DNA of 64,000 nt from Haberlea rhodopensis (GCA_907163345.1 CAJQUN010000458.1:1-64000), one strand, 5' to 3'. Shown: positions 13,511 to 26,600, counted from the stretch's first letter. The notes: a model not told the origin generated them from the letters alone. Translations and numbers: made by a program.

Positions 13511-14814
13511 ATGTTCAAGAAGGATGAGTATGATGACTGGAGAATTCGTATGCAAGCACATCTAAGCGCTCAAGATGACGATATGTGGTATGTAATTACT
13601 GAAGGACCCATGATGATTATGAAGATCAATACAGCTGCCTCTATCACAATTGGTGAACCACAGATGGTAGAGAAGGAAAGATATCAGTGGTCAAATGAAG
13701 AAAGAAAGTAGGCCAATCTGGACAATGTTGCAAAGGACATTTTGTTCAAAACTTTGGACAAAAATATGTTCAACAAGATCAAAATGTGTCCCACAGCAAA
13801 AGACATCTGGGAGAAGATTGCTCAACTTTGCGAAGGAAATGATCAAACAAAAGAGAACAAGCTCACTATGGCATTACAGAAATTTGAGCACATCAAAATG
13901 ACAAATGGAGAGACTCTCAACGAATATGATGAGAGAGTGACTGGTATAATTAATGAACTTAGCAGTCTGGGTAAAGAGTTACCCAACAGAGAAGTTACTC
14001 TCAAGGTGATGAGAGGTCTCCCAAGAGAATGGGATGTCAAGACAATTGCAATGAGAGAATCGAAGGACATAAACAAGATAGATCTACATGATCTATTCGC
14101 TGACTTAAAAGCCTATGAATTTGAACTAGGTATACGGGTGGAAGATGAACCCAGTACCAGTCAACCAACCAAAGCTCTCACTGCATCGGAGTCCTTGCCT
14201 ACTTCCACAGAGATGACTCCAGAAAAAATGTGTAATGACGCTATGGCAATGTTCGTGAAGAAGTTTGGGAAATTCATGAAGAAGAGCCAAAAATCCTATC
14301 AATCATATCCTTGAAGGCAGAGTTCCAAGGGAAAGTCAGAAGAAGAAGAGCGAGTGTGCTTCAACTGCCTCAAACCAGGGCACTTCATTGCTGACTGTCC
14401 TAAACCCAAGAAGGATGATCACAAAAGAGGAGTCAAAGATTATAGAAAATCAAAGGAAACAAGAAGATCATCCAGAAGGGACAGAGATCAAAAAGTGTTG
14501 ATGGCTGAAGAAAGCAAGAGCAAATGGGCTGATTCTGAGTCAGAATCAGAAGAATCAATGAGCTCATCAAGCGAGAGTGAAGATGAAGAAGTCCACTGCT
14601 TGATGGCAAATGATGAGATTGAGGTACAAGAGTCTAACCTATCTGAATTTACACATAGTGAACTTACCAATGCATTGCAGGACATGATCAATGAGTATCG
14701 TACGTTATATGAATCCTTTGAAAGCTATAAGACTGAGCATTCAATCCCAACTGAAACGCATAAAAACAAACTTGATTGATGTGAACAATCAAGGGAGTTG
14801 AATAGCTTAAGGGA
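13511..14814 (+). pseudogene. gag: Ty1/copia gag, 5' part, interrupted by three stops
   Basis: Gag would assemble the element's virus-like particle and bind its RNA. One reading frame (starting with MFKKDEYDDWRIRMQ) runs through the whole segment but is cut by TAG at 13709, TGA at 14312 and TGA at 14777; there is no frameshift. The copia gag-polypeptide (UBN2-type) region covers about 13511-14130, with features such as WEKI, LNEYDERV and LPREWD. A CCHC knuckle of the form C-x2-C-x4-H-x4-C starts at 14357 (CFNCLKPGHFIADC), followed by a basic then acidic/serine-rich stretch. The ATG at 13511 is the first in frame; the true start may lie upstream, across the solo LTR in the leader. The frame continues past the second solo LTR into 16748-17396. 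Confidence 0.9.
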
Positions 14815-15493
14815 TGTGATGCCCCGAAATTAATTAATTGCAATTAAGGCATTAATTATGTTTATATGATGAATCATGTGATAATTGATTTATGTGTTGG
14901 GTATTAAGATGTTAACATGATTTAATGGTGTTGATTATTAAATATGAGGAAGATGTGATTTTAGATGAAGTTTAGAGCATTTTTGTAAAATGCTTTCAAA
15001 ATACCATGTTGGAGTATTTGATGAATCATGTTAAGTTTGGGGTGTGATTTTAAATTAATCCCCAACCCCCTTTTTAACCCTTCACCCATCATTTTAACCC
15101 CATTTTCACCTTTACTCTTTTAAAACCCCTCAACTCATCCTCAACCCTAAACCACTCCACATTTTCGAAATTGTTCAAGGGAAGAAGGAGGAAATTCCAC
15201 AAAACTTGAGTTTGTGTGATTTTTATCAAGATTTGGAGTCTTCAAGAGGTATGGGACTCTCCCTAAAGTTTTGATGATGTTTGGATTTGAAATGTGGTGA
15301 TTTTTGAAGTGGTTATGTGGGTTGTTTTGGGGTATGTGATATATATGTTTGGGGTATGATTTTTGAAGTGTTTTATGTGGGTTTTAGTGGGTTATGATGT
15401 TATTGTTATTGTTGGGAAGTTTGGTTTTAAAAGGTATGAAGATAAGCTTGGAAAATGCACATGAAAATGGTGAAATCGCGACCACTGGTTGTG

Positions 15494-15705
15494 GCGATCG
15501 ATCGCTACAAATGCAGCGATCGATCGCCGAGAAGCAGTACGCGGAAATGAGGATAGGCGATCGATCGCCTCAAATGGCGCGATCGATTGCCAACGTCCAG
15601 TAGCGAAATGAGCATCAAGGCGATCGATCGCCTCATTTTAAGCGATCGATTGCCGCTATGTGAAAAATCTGGCGATCGATCGCCATGTTTTGAGCGATCG
15701 ATCGC
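15494..15705. repeat. Array of GCGATCGATCGC palindromes
   Basis: Eight copies of the 12-bp palindrome, two of them with one change (GCGATCGATTGC), start at 15494, 15516, 15557, 15579, 15620, 15642, 15672 and 15694. They occur as four pairs with a constant 22-bp offset inside each pair; pair-to-pair steps are 63, 63 and 52 bp. Each pair could also form a long hairpin. Confidence 0.95.
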
Positions 15706-15917
15706 CACTGTTCAAAAATGGGAAAATGATGATTTTTGTTAAATTTTTGGTATTGGGCTATTGTTTAGCTTCTAATATCAATTTGTATGGTTATGTAGAA
15801 CCGTCCCAGGTACCCACGACCTCAAGGAGATAAAGTTCTGCAATTTCTCCTTCTTTTGGAATTAAGGTACGTAAGAAACGTACGAGCATTGGACGGTAAA
15901 CCATACTCCTACATTTA

Positions 15918-16118
15918 ACGATGATGCTTATGATGATAATGTCTATGATGATGTTTATGATGATGTTTATGATGATGATGTTTATGATGATGTTTATGAT
16001 GATGTTTACGATGATGATGTTTATGATGATGTTTATAATGACGATGTTTATGATGATGATTATGATGGTGTTTACGATGATGATGTTTATGATGACGTCT
16101 ATGATGATGAAGTTTATG
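15918..16118. repeat. ATGATGATGTTT-type microsatellite
   Basis: An imperfect trinucleotide-based tract built from ATG and TTT/TAT triplets, with units of 9-15 bp such as GATGATGTTTAT. The long methionine- or isoleucine-rich reading frames seen here on both strands are products of this repeat. Confidence 0.92.
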
Positions 16119-16142
16119 ATAAGGTCATACGACGTGTATGAT

Positions 16143-16312
16143 TGGGTAAGACGCCCACGTGGTAAGATGCCACCCAATGTATGTGAGTGGGTAAGATGCC
16201 CACGTGGTAAGATGCCACACAATGTTATGATATGGCAAGACGCCATATGATTGGGTAAGATGCCCATGTGGTATGATGCCACACGACGAATATGTTATGG
16301 TAAGATGCCATA
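16143..16312. repeat. Array of mini-hairpins around a TAAGATG loop
   Basis: Eight short inverted repeats share a near-constant centre, TAAGATG or TAAGACG, flanked by differing but self-complementary arms. They lie at 16143-16157 (TGGG/CCCA), 16159-16173 (GTGG/CCAC), 16187-16203 (GTGGG/CCCAC), 16204-16218 (GTGG/CCAC), 16230-16248 (ATATGGC/GCCATAT), 16252-16266 (TGGG/CCCA), 16268-16282 (GTGG/CCAC) and 16296-16312 (TATGG/CCATA). A ninth partial copy follows near 16316. Confidence 0.85.
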
Positions 16313-16747
16313 CAATGGGGTAAGATGGCCTTATACATGAATAAGAATCAGGGATAACAAAAGAAGTTGAAGAACGACCAATGACTTTTACTTAACTAAG
16401 ATGTTATGCATTACTGTATGTCTTTTATATCTTGTTAAGTAAATATGTATATGCTCACGATGTGTTGTCCCTGTAGGTACACTTTTGGACCGAGGGCCTA
16501 GGGTCGGGTTGAGGAGGTGAGCTAAAAGGAGCAAGATGAATATAGGATGCAGGATTTTGATAGTCTCTACTCTAGGAGTAGTGTAAACCTATAGCTTTTA
16601 ACATTCATTGTTGAGAATGTAATTGAATAGCTTTTGCAAATTTTATTTTGGCCTGTAATCTTCTTAGCTCAAGCTACAACCGGAACCCTTAAGAGGTTAT
16701 AAATGCATGGTTAGTCCATTATATGTGTACTATTTGATGTCAAGGTA

Positions 16748-17396
16748 GGAAGACCCTACAAGGGAATCAGCCAGTCTCCTAGTAAAAGAAAGATATGAAG
16801 CCAAGTGTGCCTACCAGAAACTTAGCAAACTGGTTAGCACTTGGAATGCGTCTACTACCAGAAAGGATGAAATGCTTGAATCTATAAGGCTTGCTGGTGA
16901 TTTAACAGGCATAGGCTATAATAGTAATGACGGCAGTTCATCTGGTAATGAATCTCAACTGTGTCTAACAAAAAGCAAAGTTCAAACAATGAACTTTGTA
17001 AGATCTAGCACAGTATATGACCCTTATGAACTGGTTAAAGAACCTGTTAAAGCAACACTCATCAAGGAACAGGCACAGCACAGGGGTATCGGTTATGAAG
17101 AACCACTCAAAGAGGCTAAACCGAGGCAAAAGTTCAGAAATGAACTTAAACCCACTGGTCGAGCAGCTAGAGAGGTTAAACCCAACTGGTACTACAACTG
17201 TAAGCCTGTCCAGAAGAGATATATGCTCTATAACAGGAACTACAAACCAAAAGCACATGCATACACATATTATCACACTACAAGTTCTAGACCATCACCA
17301 TCACTGTTTAAAACACGCACATTTCAGAACACACACCGACCTAAGCTACTCAGGGTCATACAAGTGTGGGTTCCGAAAGAAATAATTCCTCCCTGA
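16748..17396 (+). pseudogene. gag: Ty1/copia gag, C-terminal extension
   Basis: This continues the gag frame after the nested solo LTR. The first residues (ESASLLVKERYEAK, then LSKLVSTWN and GIGYN) match the charged, probably coiled tail found after the CCHC knuckle in Sirevirus-type gag proteins. The frame ends at TGA 17394-17396 after a stretch containing VWVPKEI, which in such elements lies just before the protease. The function of the extension is not established; a structural or targeting role is only a guess. It cannot be translated with the 5' part because of the LTR and the upstream stops. Confidence 0.75.
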
Positions 17397-17437
17397 CCCA
17401 AGTTGGATTGGGTACCAATTATGTATTTTCGCTTTAA

Positions 17438-17607
17438 TTGCAGATATCAAGAGTCCAGCAAGTTCGAAGCTCAGAGTGGTTTCTGGACAGTGGATGCTCT
17501 AGACGTATGACAGGGAATGCTACCCTGCTGTCTGAACTGGTTGAAATCTCAGGACCAAAAATAACATTTGGGGACAACGCGAAAGGTAGAACTGTGGGTA
17601 AGGGTAA
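17438..17607 (+). pseudogene. pol: Ty1/copia pol start, protease active-site fragment
   Basis: The frame includes WFLDSGCSRRMTG, the copia aspartic protease active-site region (D-S-G), then SGPKITFGDNAKG. It is in a different frame from the end of gag. After GKGK (near 17607) the sequence turns directly into satellite, so only about the first 50-60 residues of pol remain. The reading frame runs on into satellite DNA, but that portion is not protein-derived. Confidence 0.85.
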
Positions 17608-20600
17608 GATAAATTTATCAAAACATAAAAAAAAACGTCCAAAATTGTTAAAATTTCTCAAATACTTATTCGAACCAGGAAAATGATATACTCAAAACAT
17701 ATACTCGAATATTAAGACGAAATCGAAATTTATCAAAAAAATCAAAAAACTTACGTAATTTCTGAAAATTTCTCAAAACCTTCTTCCAACCAATATAATT
17801 ATGTACTCAAGACACATACTCTATAATTGCACGAAATAGAAATTTATCAAAACATCAAAAAAACATCCAAAATTGTTAAAATTTCTCAAATACTTATTCG
17901 AACCAAGATAATGATATACTCAAAATATATACTTGAATATTCGCACGAAATCAAAATTTATCAAAAAAAATCAAAAAACTTAAGTAATTTTTGAAAATTT
18001 CTCAAAACCTTCTTCCAACCAAGAAAATTATTTACTCAAGACACATACTCTTATAATTGCACGAAAAAGAAATTTATCAAAAAATAAAAAAAACGTCCGA
18101 AATTGTTACAATTTCTCAAATACTTATTCGAAGCAAGAAAATGATGTACTCTAGACATATACTCGAATATTCGCACGAAATCGGAATTTATCAAAAAATC
18201 AAAAAACTTACGTAATTTCTGAAAATTTCTCAAAACCTTCTTCCAACCAATATAATTATGTACTCAAGACACATACTCTTATAATTGCACGAAATAGAAA
18301 TTTATCAAAAAATCAAAAAAAACGTCCGAAATTGTTAAAATTTCTCAAATACTTATTCGAACCAAGAAAATGATATACTCAAAAGATATACTCGAATATT
18401 CACACGAAATCGAAATTTATCAAAAATCAAAAAACTTACGAAATTTCTGAAAATTTCTCAAAATCTTCTTCTTACCAAGAAAATTATTTACTCAAGACAC
18501 ATACTCTTATAATTGCACGAAAATAAATTTATCAAAAAATAAAAAAAACGTCCGAAATTGTCACAATTTCTCAATACTTATTCGAACCAAGAAAATGATG
18601 TACTCTAGACATATACTCGAATATTCGCACGAAATCGGAATTTATCAAAAAATACAAAAACTTACGTAATTTTTGAAAATTTCTCAAAACCTTCTTCCAA
18701 CCAATATAATTATGTACTCAAGACACATACTCTTATAATTGCACGAAATAGAAATTATCAAAAAATCAAAAAAAACGTCCGAAATTGTTAAAATTTCTCA
18801 AATACTTATTCGAACCAAGAAAATGATATACTCAAGACATATACTCGAATATTCGCACGAAATCAAAATTTATCAAAAAATCAAAAAATTTACGGAATTC
18901 TGAAAATTTCTCAAAACCTTCTTCCAACAAAGAAAATTATTTACTCAAAACACATACTCTTATAATTGCAAGCCGAAAAATGAATTTATCAAAAATAAAA
19001 AAAAAACGATCGAAATTGTTAAATTTCTCAAAAACTTATTCGAACCAAGAAAATGATGTCCTATAGACATATACTCGAATATTCTCACGAAATCGGAATT
19101 TATCAACAAATCAAAAAACTTACGTAATTCTGAAAATTTCTCAAAACCTTCTTCCAACCAAGATAACAATGTACTCAAGTGACATACTCTTATAATTGCA
19201 CGAAATAGAAATTTATCAAAACATCAAAAAAACGTCCGAAATTGTTAAAATTTCTTAAATACTTATTCGAACCAAGAAAATGATGTACTCTAGACATATA
19301 CTCGAATATTCGCACGAAATCGAAATTTATCAAAAAAATCGAAAAACTTTCGTAATTTCTGAAAATTTCTCAAAACCTTCTTCCAACCAAGAAAATTATT
19401 TACTCAAAACATATACTCTTATAATTGCACGAAAAAGAAATTTATCAAAAAATCAAAAAAACGTCCGAAAAAATTTCTCAAATACTTAATCGAACCAAGA
19501 AAATGATGTACTCTAGACATATACTCGAATATTCGCACGAAATCGAAATTTATCAAAAAATCGAAAACTTACGTAATTCTGAAAATTTCTCAAAACCTTC
19601 TTCCAACAAAGAAAATTATATACTCAAGACACATACTCTTATAATTGCACGAAAAAGAATCTATCAAAAAATCTAAAAAACGTCGCAATTGTTACTATTT
19701 CTCAAATACTTATTCGAACCAAGAAATGATGTACTCTAGAATATACTCGAATATTCGCACGAAATCGGAATTATCAAAAAAATCAAAAAACTTACGTAAT
19801 TTCTGAAAATTTCTCAAACCTTCTTCCAACCAAGATAATTATGTACTCAAGATACATAATCTTATAATTGCAACGAAATAGAAATTTATCAAAAAATCAA
19901 AAAAACGTCCGAAATTGTTAAAATTTCTCAATACTTATTCGAACCAAGAAAATGAAATACTCAAAACATATACTCGAATATCCGCAACGAAATCGAAATT
20001 TATCAAAAATCAAAAAACTTAGGTACTTTCTGAAAATTTCTCAAAACCTTTTTCCAACGAAGAAAATTATTAACTCAAGACACATACTCTTATAATTGCA
20101 CGAAAAATAAATTTATCAAAAAATAAAAAAAAACGTCCGAAATTGTTACAATTTCTCAAATACTTATTCGAACCAAGAAAATGAGGTACTCTAGACATAT
20201 ACTCGAATATTCGCACGAAATCGGAATTTATCAAAAAATCAAAAAACTTATGTAATTTCTGAAAATTTCTCAAAACCTTCTTCCAACCAATATAATTATG
20301 TACTCAAGACACATACTCTTATAATTGCACGAAATAGAAATTTATCAAAAAATCAAAAAAAAGTCCGTAAAATTTCTCAAATACTTAATCGAACCAAGAA
20401 AATGATGTACTCTAGACATATACTCGAATATTCGCACGAAATCGAAATTTATCAAAAAATCGAAAAACTTAGGTAATTCTGAAAATTTCTCAAAACCTTC
20501 TTCCAACAAAGAAAATTATTTACTCAAGACACATACTCTTATAATTGCACGAAAAAGAAATCTATCAAAAAATCTAAAAACGTCCGAAATTGTTACTATT

Positions 20601-23600
20601 TCTCAAATACTTATTCGAACCAAGAAAATGATGTACTCTAGAATATACTCGAATATTCGCCACGAAATCGGAATTTATCAAAAAATCAAAAAACTTACGT
20701 AATTTCTGAAAATTTCTCAAAACCTTCTCCAACAAATATAATTATGTACGCAAGACACATACTCTTATATTGCACGAAAAAGAAATTGATCAAAAAATCA
20801 AAAAAATGTTCGAAATTGTTACAATTTCTCAAATACTTATTCAAACAAAGAAAATGATGTACTCTAGACATATACTCGAATATTCGCACGAAATCGGAAT
20901 TTATGAAAAATTCAAAACTCTTACGTAATTCTGAAAATTTCTCAAAACCTTCTTCCAACCAAGATAACAATGTACTCAAGACACATACTCTTATAATTGC
21001 AACGAAATAGAAATTTATCAAAACATCAAAAAAACGTCTGAAATTGTTAAAATTTCTCAAATACTTATTCGAACCAAGAAAATGATATACTCAAAACATA
21101 TCCTCGATATTAGCACAAAATCGAAATTTAATCAAAAAATCAAAAAAACTTACGTAATTTCTAAAAATTTCTCAAAACCTTCTTCCAACCAAGAAAATTA
21201 TTTACTCAAGACACATACTCTTTTACTTGCAACAAAGAGAAATTTAGCAAAAAAATCAAAAAAACGTCCGAAATTGTTACAATTTCCTCAAATACTTATT
21301 CGAACCGAGAAAATGATGTACTCTAGACATATACTCGAATATTCGCACGAAATCGGACTTTATCAAAAAATCAAAAAACTTACGTAATTTCTGAAAATTT
21401 CTCAAAACCTTCTTCCAAACAAGATAACCAATGTGCTCAACACAAATACTCTTTATAATTGCAAAACGAAATATAAATTTATCAAAACATAAAAAAAACG
21501 TCCAAAATTGTTAAAATTTCTCAAATACTTATTCGAACCAAGAAAAATGATATACTCAAAACATATACTCGAATATTAAGACGAAATCGAAATTTATCAA
21601 AAAATCAAAAACTTACGTAATTTCTGAAAATTTCTCAAAACCTTCTTACAACCAAGAAAATTATTTAATCAAGACACAATACTCTTATAATTGCACGAAA
21701 AAGAAATTTGATCAAAAAATAAAAAACGTCCGAAATTGTTACAATTTCTCAAATACTTATTCGAACCAAGAAAATGATATCTCTAGACATATACTCGAAT
21801 ATTCGCACGAAATCAAAATTTATCAAAAAATCCAAAAACTTACGTAATTCTAAAAATTTCTCAAAACCTTCTTCCAATCAAGATAACAATTACTCAAGAC
21901 ACATACTCTTTATAATTGCACGAAATAGAAATTTATCAAAACATCAAAAAAACGTCCGAAATTGTTACAATTTCTCAAATACTTATTCAAACCAAGAAAA
22001 TTATGTACTCTAACATATACTCGAATATTCGCACGAAATCGGAATTTCTGAAAAAATTCAAAATCTTACGTATTCTGAAAATTTCTCAAAACCTTCTTCC
22101 AACCAAGATAACAATGTACTCAAGAGACACATACTCTTATAATTGCACGAAATAGAAATTTATCAAAACATCAAAAAAACGTCCGAAATTGTTAAAATTT
22201 CTCAAATACTTATTCGAACCAAGAAAATGATGTATCTAGACATATACTCGAATATTCGCACGAAATCGGAATTTATGAAAAATTCAAAAATCTTACGTAA
22301 TTCTGAAACTCAAAACCTTCTTCCAACCAAGATAACAATTTACTCAAGACACATACCCTTATAATTGCACGAAATAGAAATTTATCAAAACATCAAAAAA
22401 ACGTCCGAAATTGTTAAAATTTCTCAAATACTTATTCGAACCAAGAAAATGATATACTCAAAACATATCCTCGAATATTAGCACAAAATCGAAATTTATC
22501 AAAAAATCAAAAAAACTTACGTAATTTCTGAAAATTTCTCAAAACCTTCTTCCAACCAAGAAAATTATTTACTCAAGACACATACTCCTTTAATTGCACG
22601 AAAGAGAAATTTATCAAAAAATCAAAAAAAACGTCCGAAATTGTTACAATTTCTCAAATACTTATTCGAACCAAGAAAATAATATACTCAAAACATATAC
22701 TCGAATATTCGCACGAAATCGAAATTATCAAAAATCGAAAAACTTACGTTATTTCTGAAAATTTCTCAAAACCTTCTTCCAAACCAAGAAAATTATTTTC
22801 TCAAAACATAATACTCTTATAATTGCACGAAAAAGAAATTATCAAAAATTCAAAAAAACGTCCGAAATTGTTACAATTTCTCAAATACTTATTCGAACCA
22901 AGAAAATGATGTACTCTAGAATATACTCGAATATTCGCACGAATCGGAAATTATCAAAAATCAAAAAACTTACGTAATTTCTGAAAATTTTCTCAAAACC
23001 TTCTTCCAACCAATATAATTATGTACTCAGAACATAATCATTATAATTGCAACGAAATAGAAAATTTATCAAAAAATCAAAAAAAAACGTCCGAAATTGT
23101 TAAAATTTCTAAAATACTTATTCGAACCAAGAAATGATATACTCAAACATATACTCGAATATTCGCACGAAATCGAAATTTATCAAAATCAAAAAACTTA
23201 CGTAATTTCTGAAAATTTCTCAAAACCGTCTTCCACCAAGATAATTATTACTCAAGATACATATCTATAATTGCACGAAATAGAAATTTATCAAAAAATC
23301 AAAAAAACGTCGAAATTGTTAAAATTTCTAAAATACTTATTCGAACCAAGAAAATGATATACTCAAGACATATCCTCGAATATTAGCACGAAATCGAAAT
23401 TTATCAAAAAATCAAAAAACTTACGTAATTTCTGAAAATTTTCAAAACCCTTCTTCCAACCAAGAAAATTATTTATTCAGAGACACATAATCTTTAATTG
23501 CACGAAAGAGAATTTATCAAAAAATCAAAAAAACGCCCGAAAATTGTTAAAATTTTCTCAAATACTTATTCGAACCAAGAAAATGATGTACTCTAGACAT

Positions 23601-26600
23601 AACTCGAATATTCTCACGAAATCGGAATTTATCAAAAAATCAAAAAAACTTACGTAATTCTGAAAATTCTCTCAAAACCTTCTTAAAACAAGATAACAAT
23701 GTACTCAAGACACATACTATTATAATTGCACGAAATATAAATTTATCAAAACATCAAAAAAACGTCCGAAATTATTAAAATTTCTCAAATACTCATTCAA
23801 ACCAAGAAAATGATATACTCAAAACATATACTCGAATATTTCGCATGAAATCGAAATTTATCAAAAAATCACAAAACTTACGTAATTTCTGAAAATTTCT
23901 CAAAACCTTCTTCCAACCAAGAAAATTATTTACTCAAGACACATACTCTTATAATTGCACGAAAAAGAAATTTATCAAAACATCAAAAAAAACGTACGGA
24001 ATTGTTACTATTTCGTCAAATACTTATTCGAAACCAACAAAATGATTGTACTCTAGAATATATCGAATATTCACACGAAATCGGAATTTATCAGAAAATC
24101 AAAAAGCTTACGTAATTTCTGAAAATTTCTCAAACCTTCTTCCAACCAATATAATTATGTACTCAGGACACATACTCTTATAATTGAACGAAATAAAAAA
24201 TTTTATCAAAAAATCAAAAAAAAACGTCCAAAATTGTTAAAATTTCTCAACACTATTCGAACCCAGAAATGATGTTCTCTAGACATATACTGAAATATTC
24301 GCACGAAATCGGGAATTTATCAAAAATCAAAAAAACCATACGTACTTCTGAAAATTTCTCAAAATTTCTTCCAAGCAAGATAACAATGTCTCAAGACACA
24401 TTACTCTCCAAAAAAACGTCCCGAAATTGCAAAAATTTCTCAAACTACTTATTAGAACCAAGAAAATAATATACTAGAATATTCGCACAAATAGAAATTT
24501 ATCAAAAAATCAAAAAATTACGTAACTTCTGAAAATTTCTCAAAACCTTCTTCCAACCAAGAACAATTAATACTCATGACACATACTCTTTATAATTGCA
24601 TGAAAGAAAATTTATCAAAAATCAAAAAAACGCTCCGAAATGTTACAATTTCTCAAATACTATTCGAACCGAAGAAAATGATTGTACTCTAGACATATAC
24701 TCGAATATTCGCACGAAATCGGAATTTATCAAAAATCAAAAAACTTACGTAATTTCTGAAAATTTTCTGAAACCTTTCTTCCAACCAATATAATTATGAA
24801 CTCAAGACACATACTCTTATAATTGCACGAAATAGAAATTTATCAAAAATCAAAAAACGTCCGAAATTGTTAAAATTTCTCAAATACTTATTCGAACCAA
24901 GAAATGATATACTCAAGACATATACTCGAATATTCGCACGAAATCTAATTTATCAAAAAATCAAAAACTTACGTAATTTCTGAAAATTTCTCAAAACCTT
25001 CTTCCAACCAAAAAAATTATTTACTCAAGACACATACTCTTATAATTGCACGAAAGAAAAATTTATCAAAAAATCAAAAAACGTCCGAAATTGTTACTAT
25101 TTCTCAAATACTTATTCGAACCAAGAAAATGATGTACTCTAGACATATACTCTGTATATTCGCATGAAATCGGAATTTATCAAAAAATCAAAAACTTACG
25201 TAATTCTGAAAATTTCTCAAAACCTTCTTCCAACCAATATAATATGAACTCAAGATGCATACTCTTATAATTGCATGAAATAGAAATTTATCAAAAAATC
25301 AAAAAATCGTCCGAAATTGTTAAAATTTCTCAAATACTTATTCGAACCAAGAAATTGATATACTCAAGACATATACTCGAATATTCGCACGAAATCGAAA
25401 TTTATCAAAAAATTAAAAAAACTTACGTAATTCTGAAATTTCTCAAAACCTTCTTCCAACCAAGAAAATTATTTACTCAAGATCACATACTCTTATAATT
25501 GCACGAAAGAAGAAATTTATCAAAAAATAAAAAAAACGTCGGAATTGTTAAAATTTCGCAAATACTTATTCGAACCAAGAAATGATGTACTCTAGACATA
25601 TACTCGAATAATGTCACGAAATCAGGAATTTATCAAAAAATCAAAAAACTTACGTAATTCTGAAAATTCTCAGAACCATCTTCCAACCAAGATAACAATG
25701 TACTCAGACACAAACTCTTATAATTGCACGAAATATAATTTATCAAAACATCAAAAAAACGTCCGAAATTATATAAATTTCTCAATACTTATTCGAACCA
25801 AGAAAATGATCTACTTAAACATATACTCGAATATTCGCAAGAAATCAAAATTTATCAAAATATCAAAAAACTTATGTAATTTCTGAAAATTTATCAAAAC
25901 ATTCTTCCAACCAATAAATATTTACTCAAGACACATACTCTTATAATTGCACGGAAAAGAAATTTATCAAAAATCAAAAAAACGTCCGAAATTGTTACTA
26001 TTTCTCAAATACTTATTCGAACCAAGAAAATGATATACTCTAGACATATACTCGAATATTCGCACGAAATCGGAATTTACCAAAAAATCAAAAACTTTAC
26101 GTAATTTCTGAAAATTTCTCAAAACCTTCTTCCAACCAATATAATTATGTACTCAAGACACATACCCTTATAATTGCACGAAATAAAAATTTATCAAAAA
26201 ATCAAAAAAAAACGTCCAAATTGTTACAATTTCTCAAATACTTATTCGAACCAAGAAAATGATGTACTCTAGACATATACTCGAATATTCCCACGAAATC
26301 GGAATTTATCAAAAAATCAAAAAACTTACGTAATTCTGAAAATTTCTCAAAACCTTCTTCCAACCAAGATAACAATTTACTCAAGACACATACTCTTATA
26401 ATTGCACGAAATCGGAATTTATCAAACATCAAAAAACGTCCGAAATTGTTAAAATTTCTCAAATACTTATTCGAACCAAGAAATGATATACTCAAAACAT
26501 ATACTCGAATATTCGCACGAAATCGAAATTTATCAAAAAATCAAAAAACTTACGTAATTCTGAAAATTTCTCAAAACCTTCTGCTAACCATGAAAATTAT

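Larger units (their letters stand above)
14815..16742 (+). mobile_element. Solo LTR nested in gag (plus orientation)
   Basis: A 1928-bp insertion starting TGTGATGCCCCGAAATTAAT and ending TTGATGTCA, flanked by AGGGA (14810-14814) and AGGTA (16743-16747), a 5-bp duplication with one mismatch. Removing the LTR and one duplication brings the gag frame on both sides into register, which independently confirms both ends. There is no gag or pol inside. It carries three unusual repeat arrays listed separately. The TGTGATGCCCCG start is typical of plant gypsy LTRs; the element family is inferred. Confidence 0.9.
10860..17607 (+). mobile_element. Truncated Ty1/copia element (Sirevirus-like) with two nested solo LTRs
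   Basis: The insert interrupts satellite family 1. In order it has a 5' LTR, a primer-binding site matching initiator tRNA-Met, a gag frame with a copia gag-polypeptide region and a CCHC knuckle, a long C-terminal gag extension, then the start of pol up to the protease active site, where it stops abruptly against satellite. Integrase, reverse transcriptase, RNase H and the 3' LTR are absent. Two other LTRs were inserted later, each with its own 5-bp target duplication. No target duplication is visible for the outer element. The Sirevirus assignment rests on the ~1.1-kb LTR, the long gag extension and the separate pol frame; it is an inference, the Ty1/copia call is firm. Confidence 0.88.

Noticed and set aside
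15494..15705. GCGATCGATCGC repeats as cyanobacterial HIP1 (GCGATCGC) or plastid contamination
   Set aside because: The motif is longer, pair-spaced, and enclosed in a plant LTR bounded by target duplications inside a copia gag.
15791..16282. 163-residue isoleucine/asparagine-rich and 109-residue methionine-rich frames
   Set aside because: Both come from the ATG/TTT microsatellite and hairpin repeats in a solo LTR.
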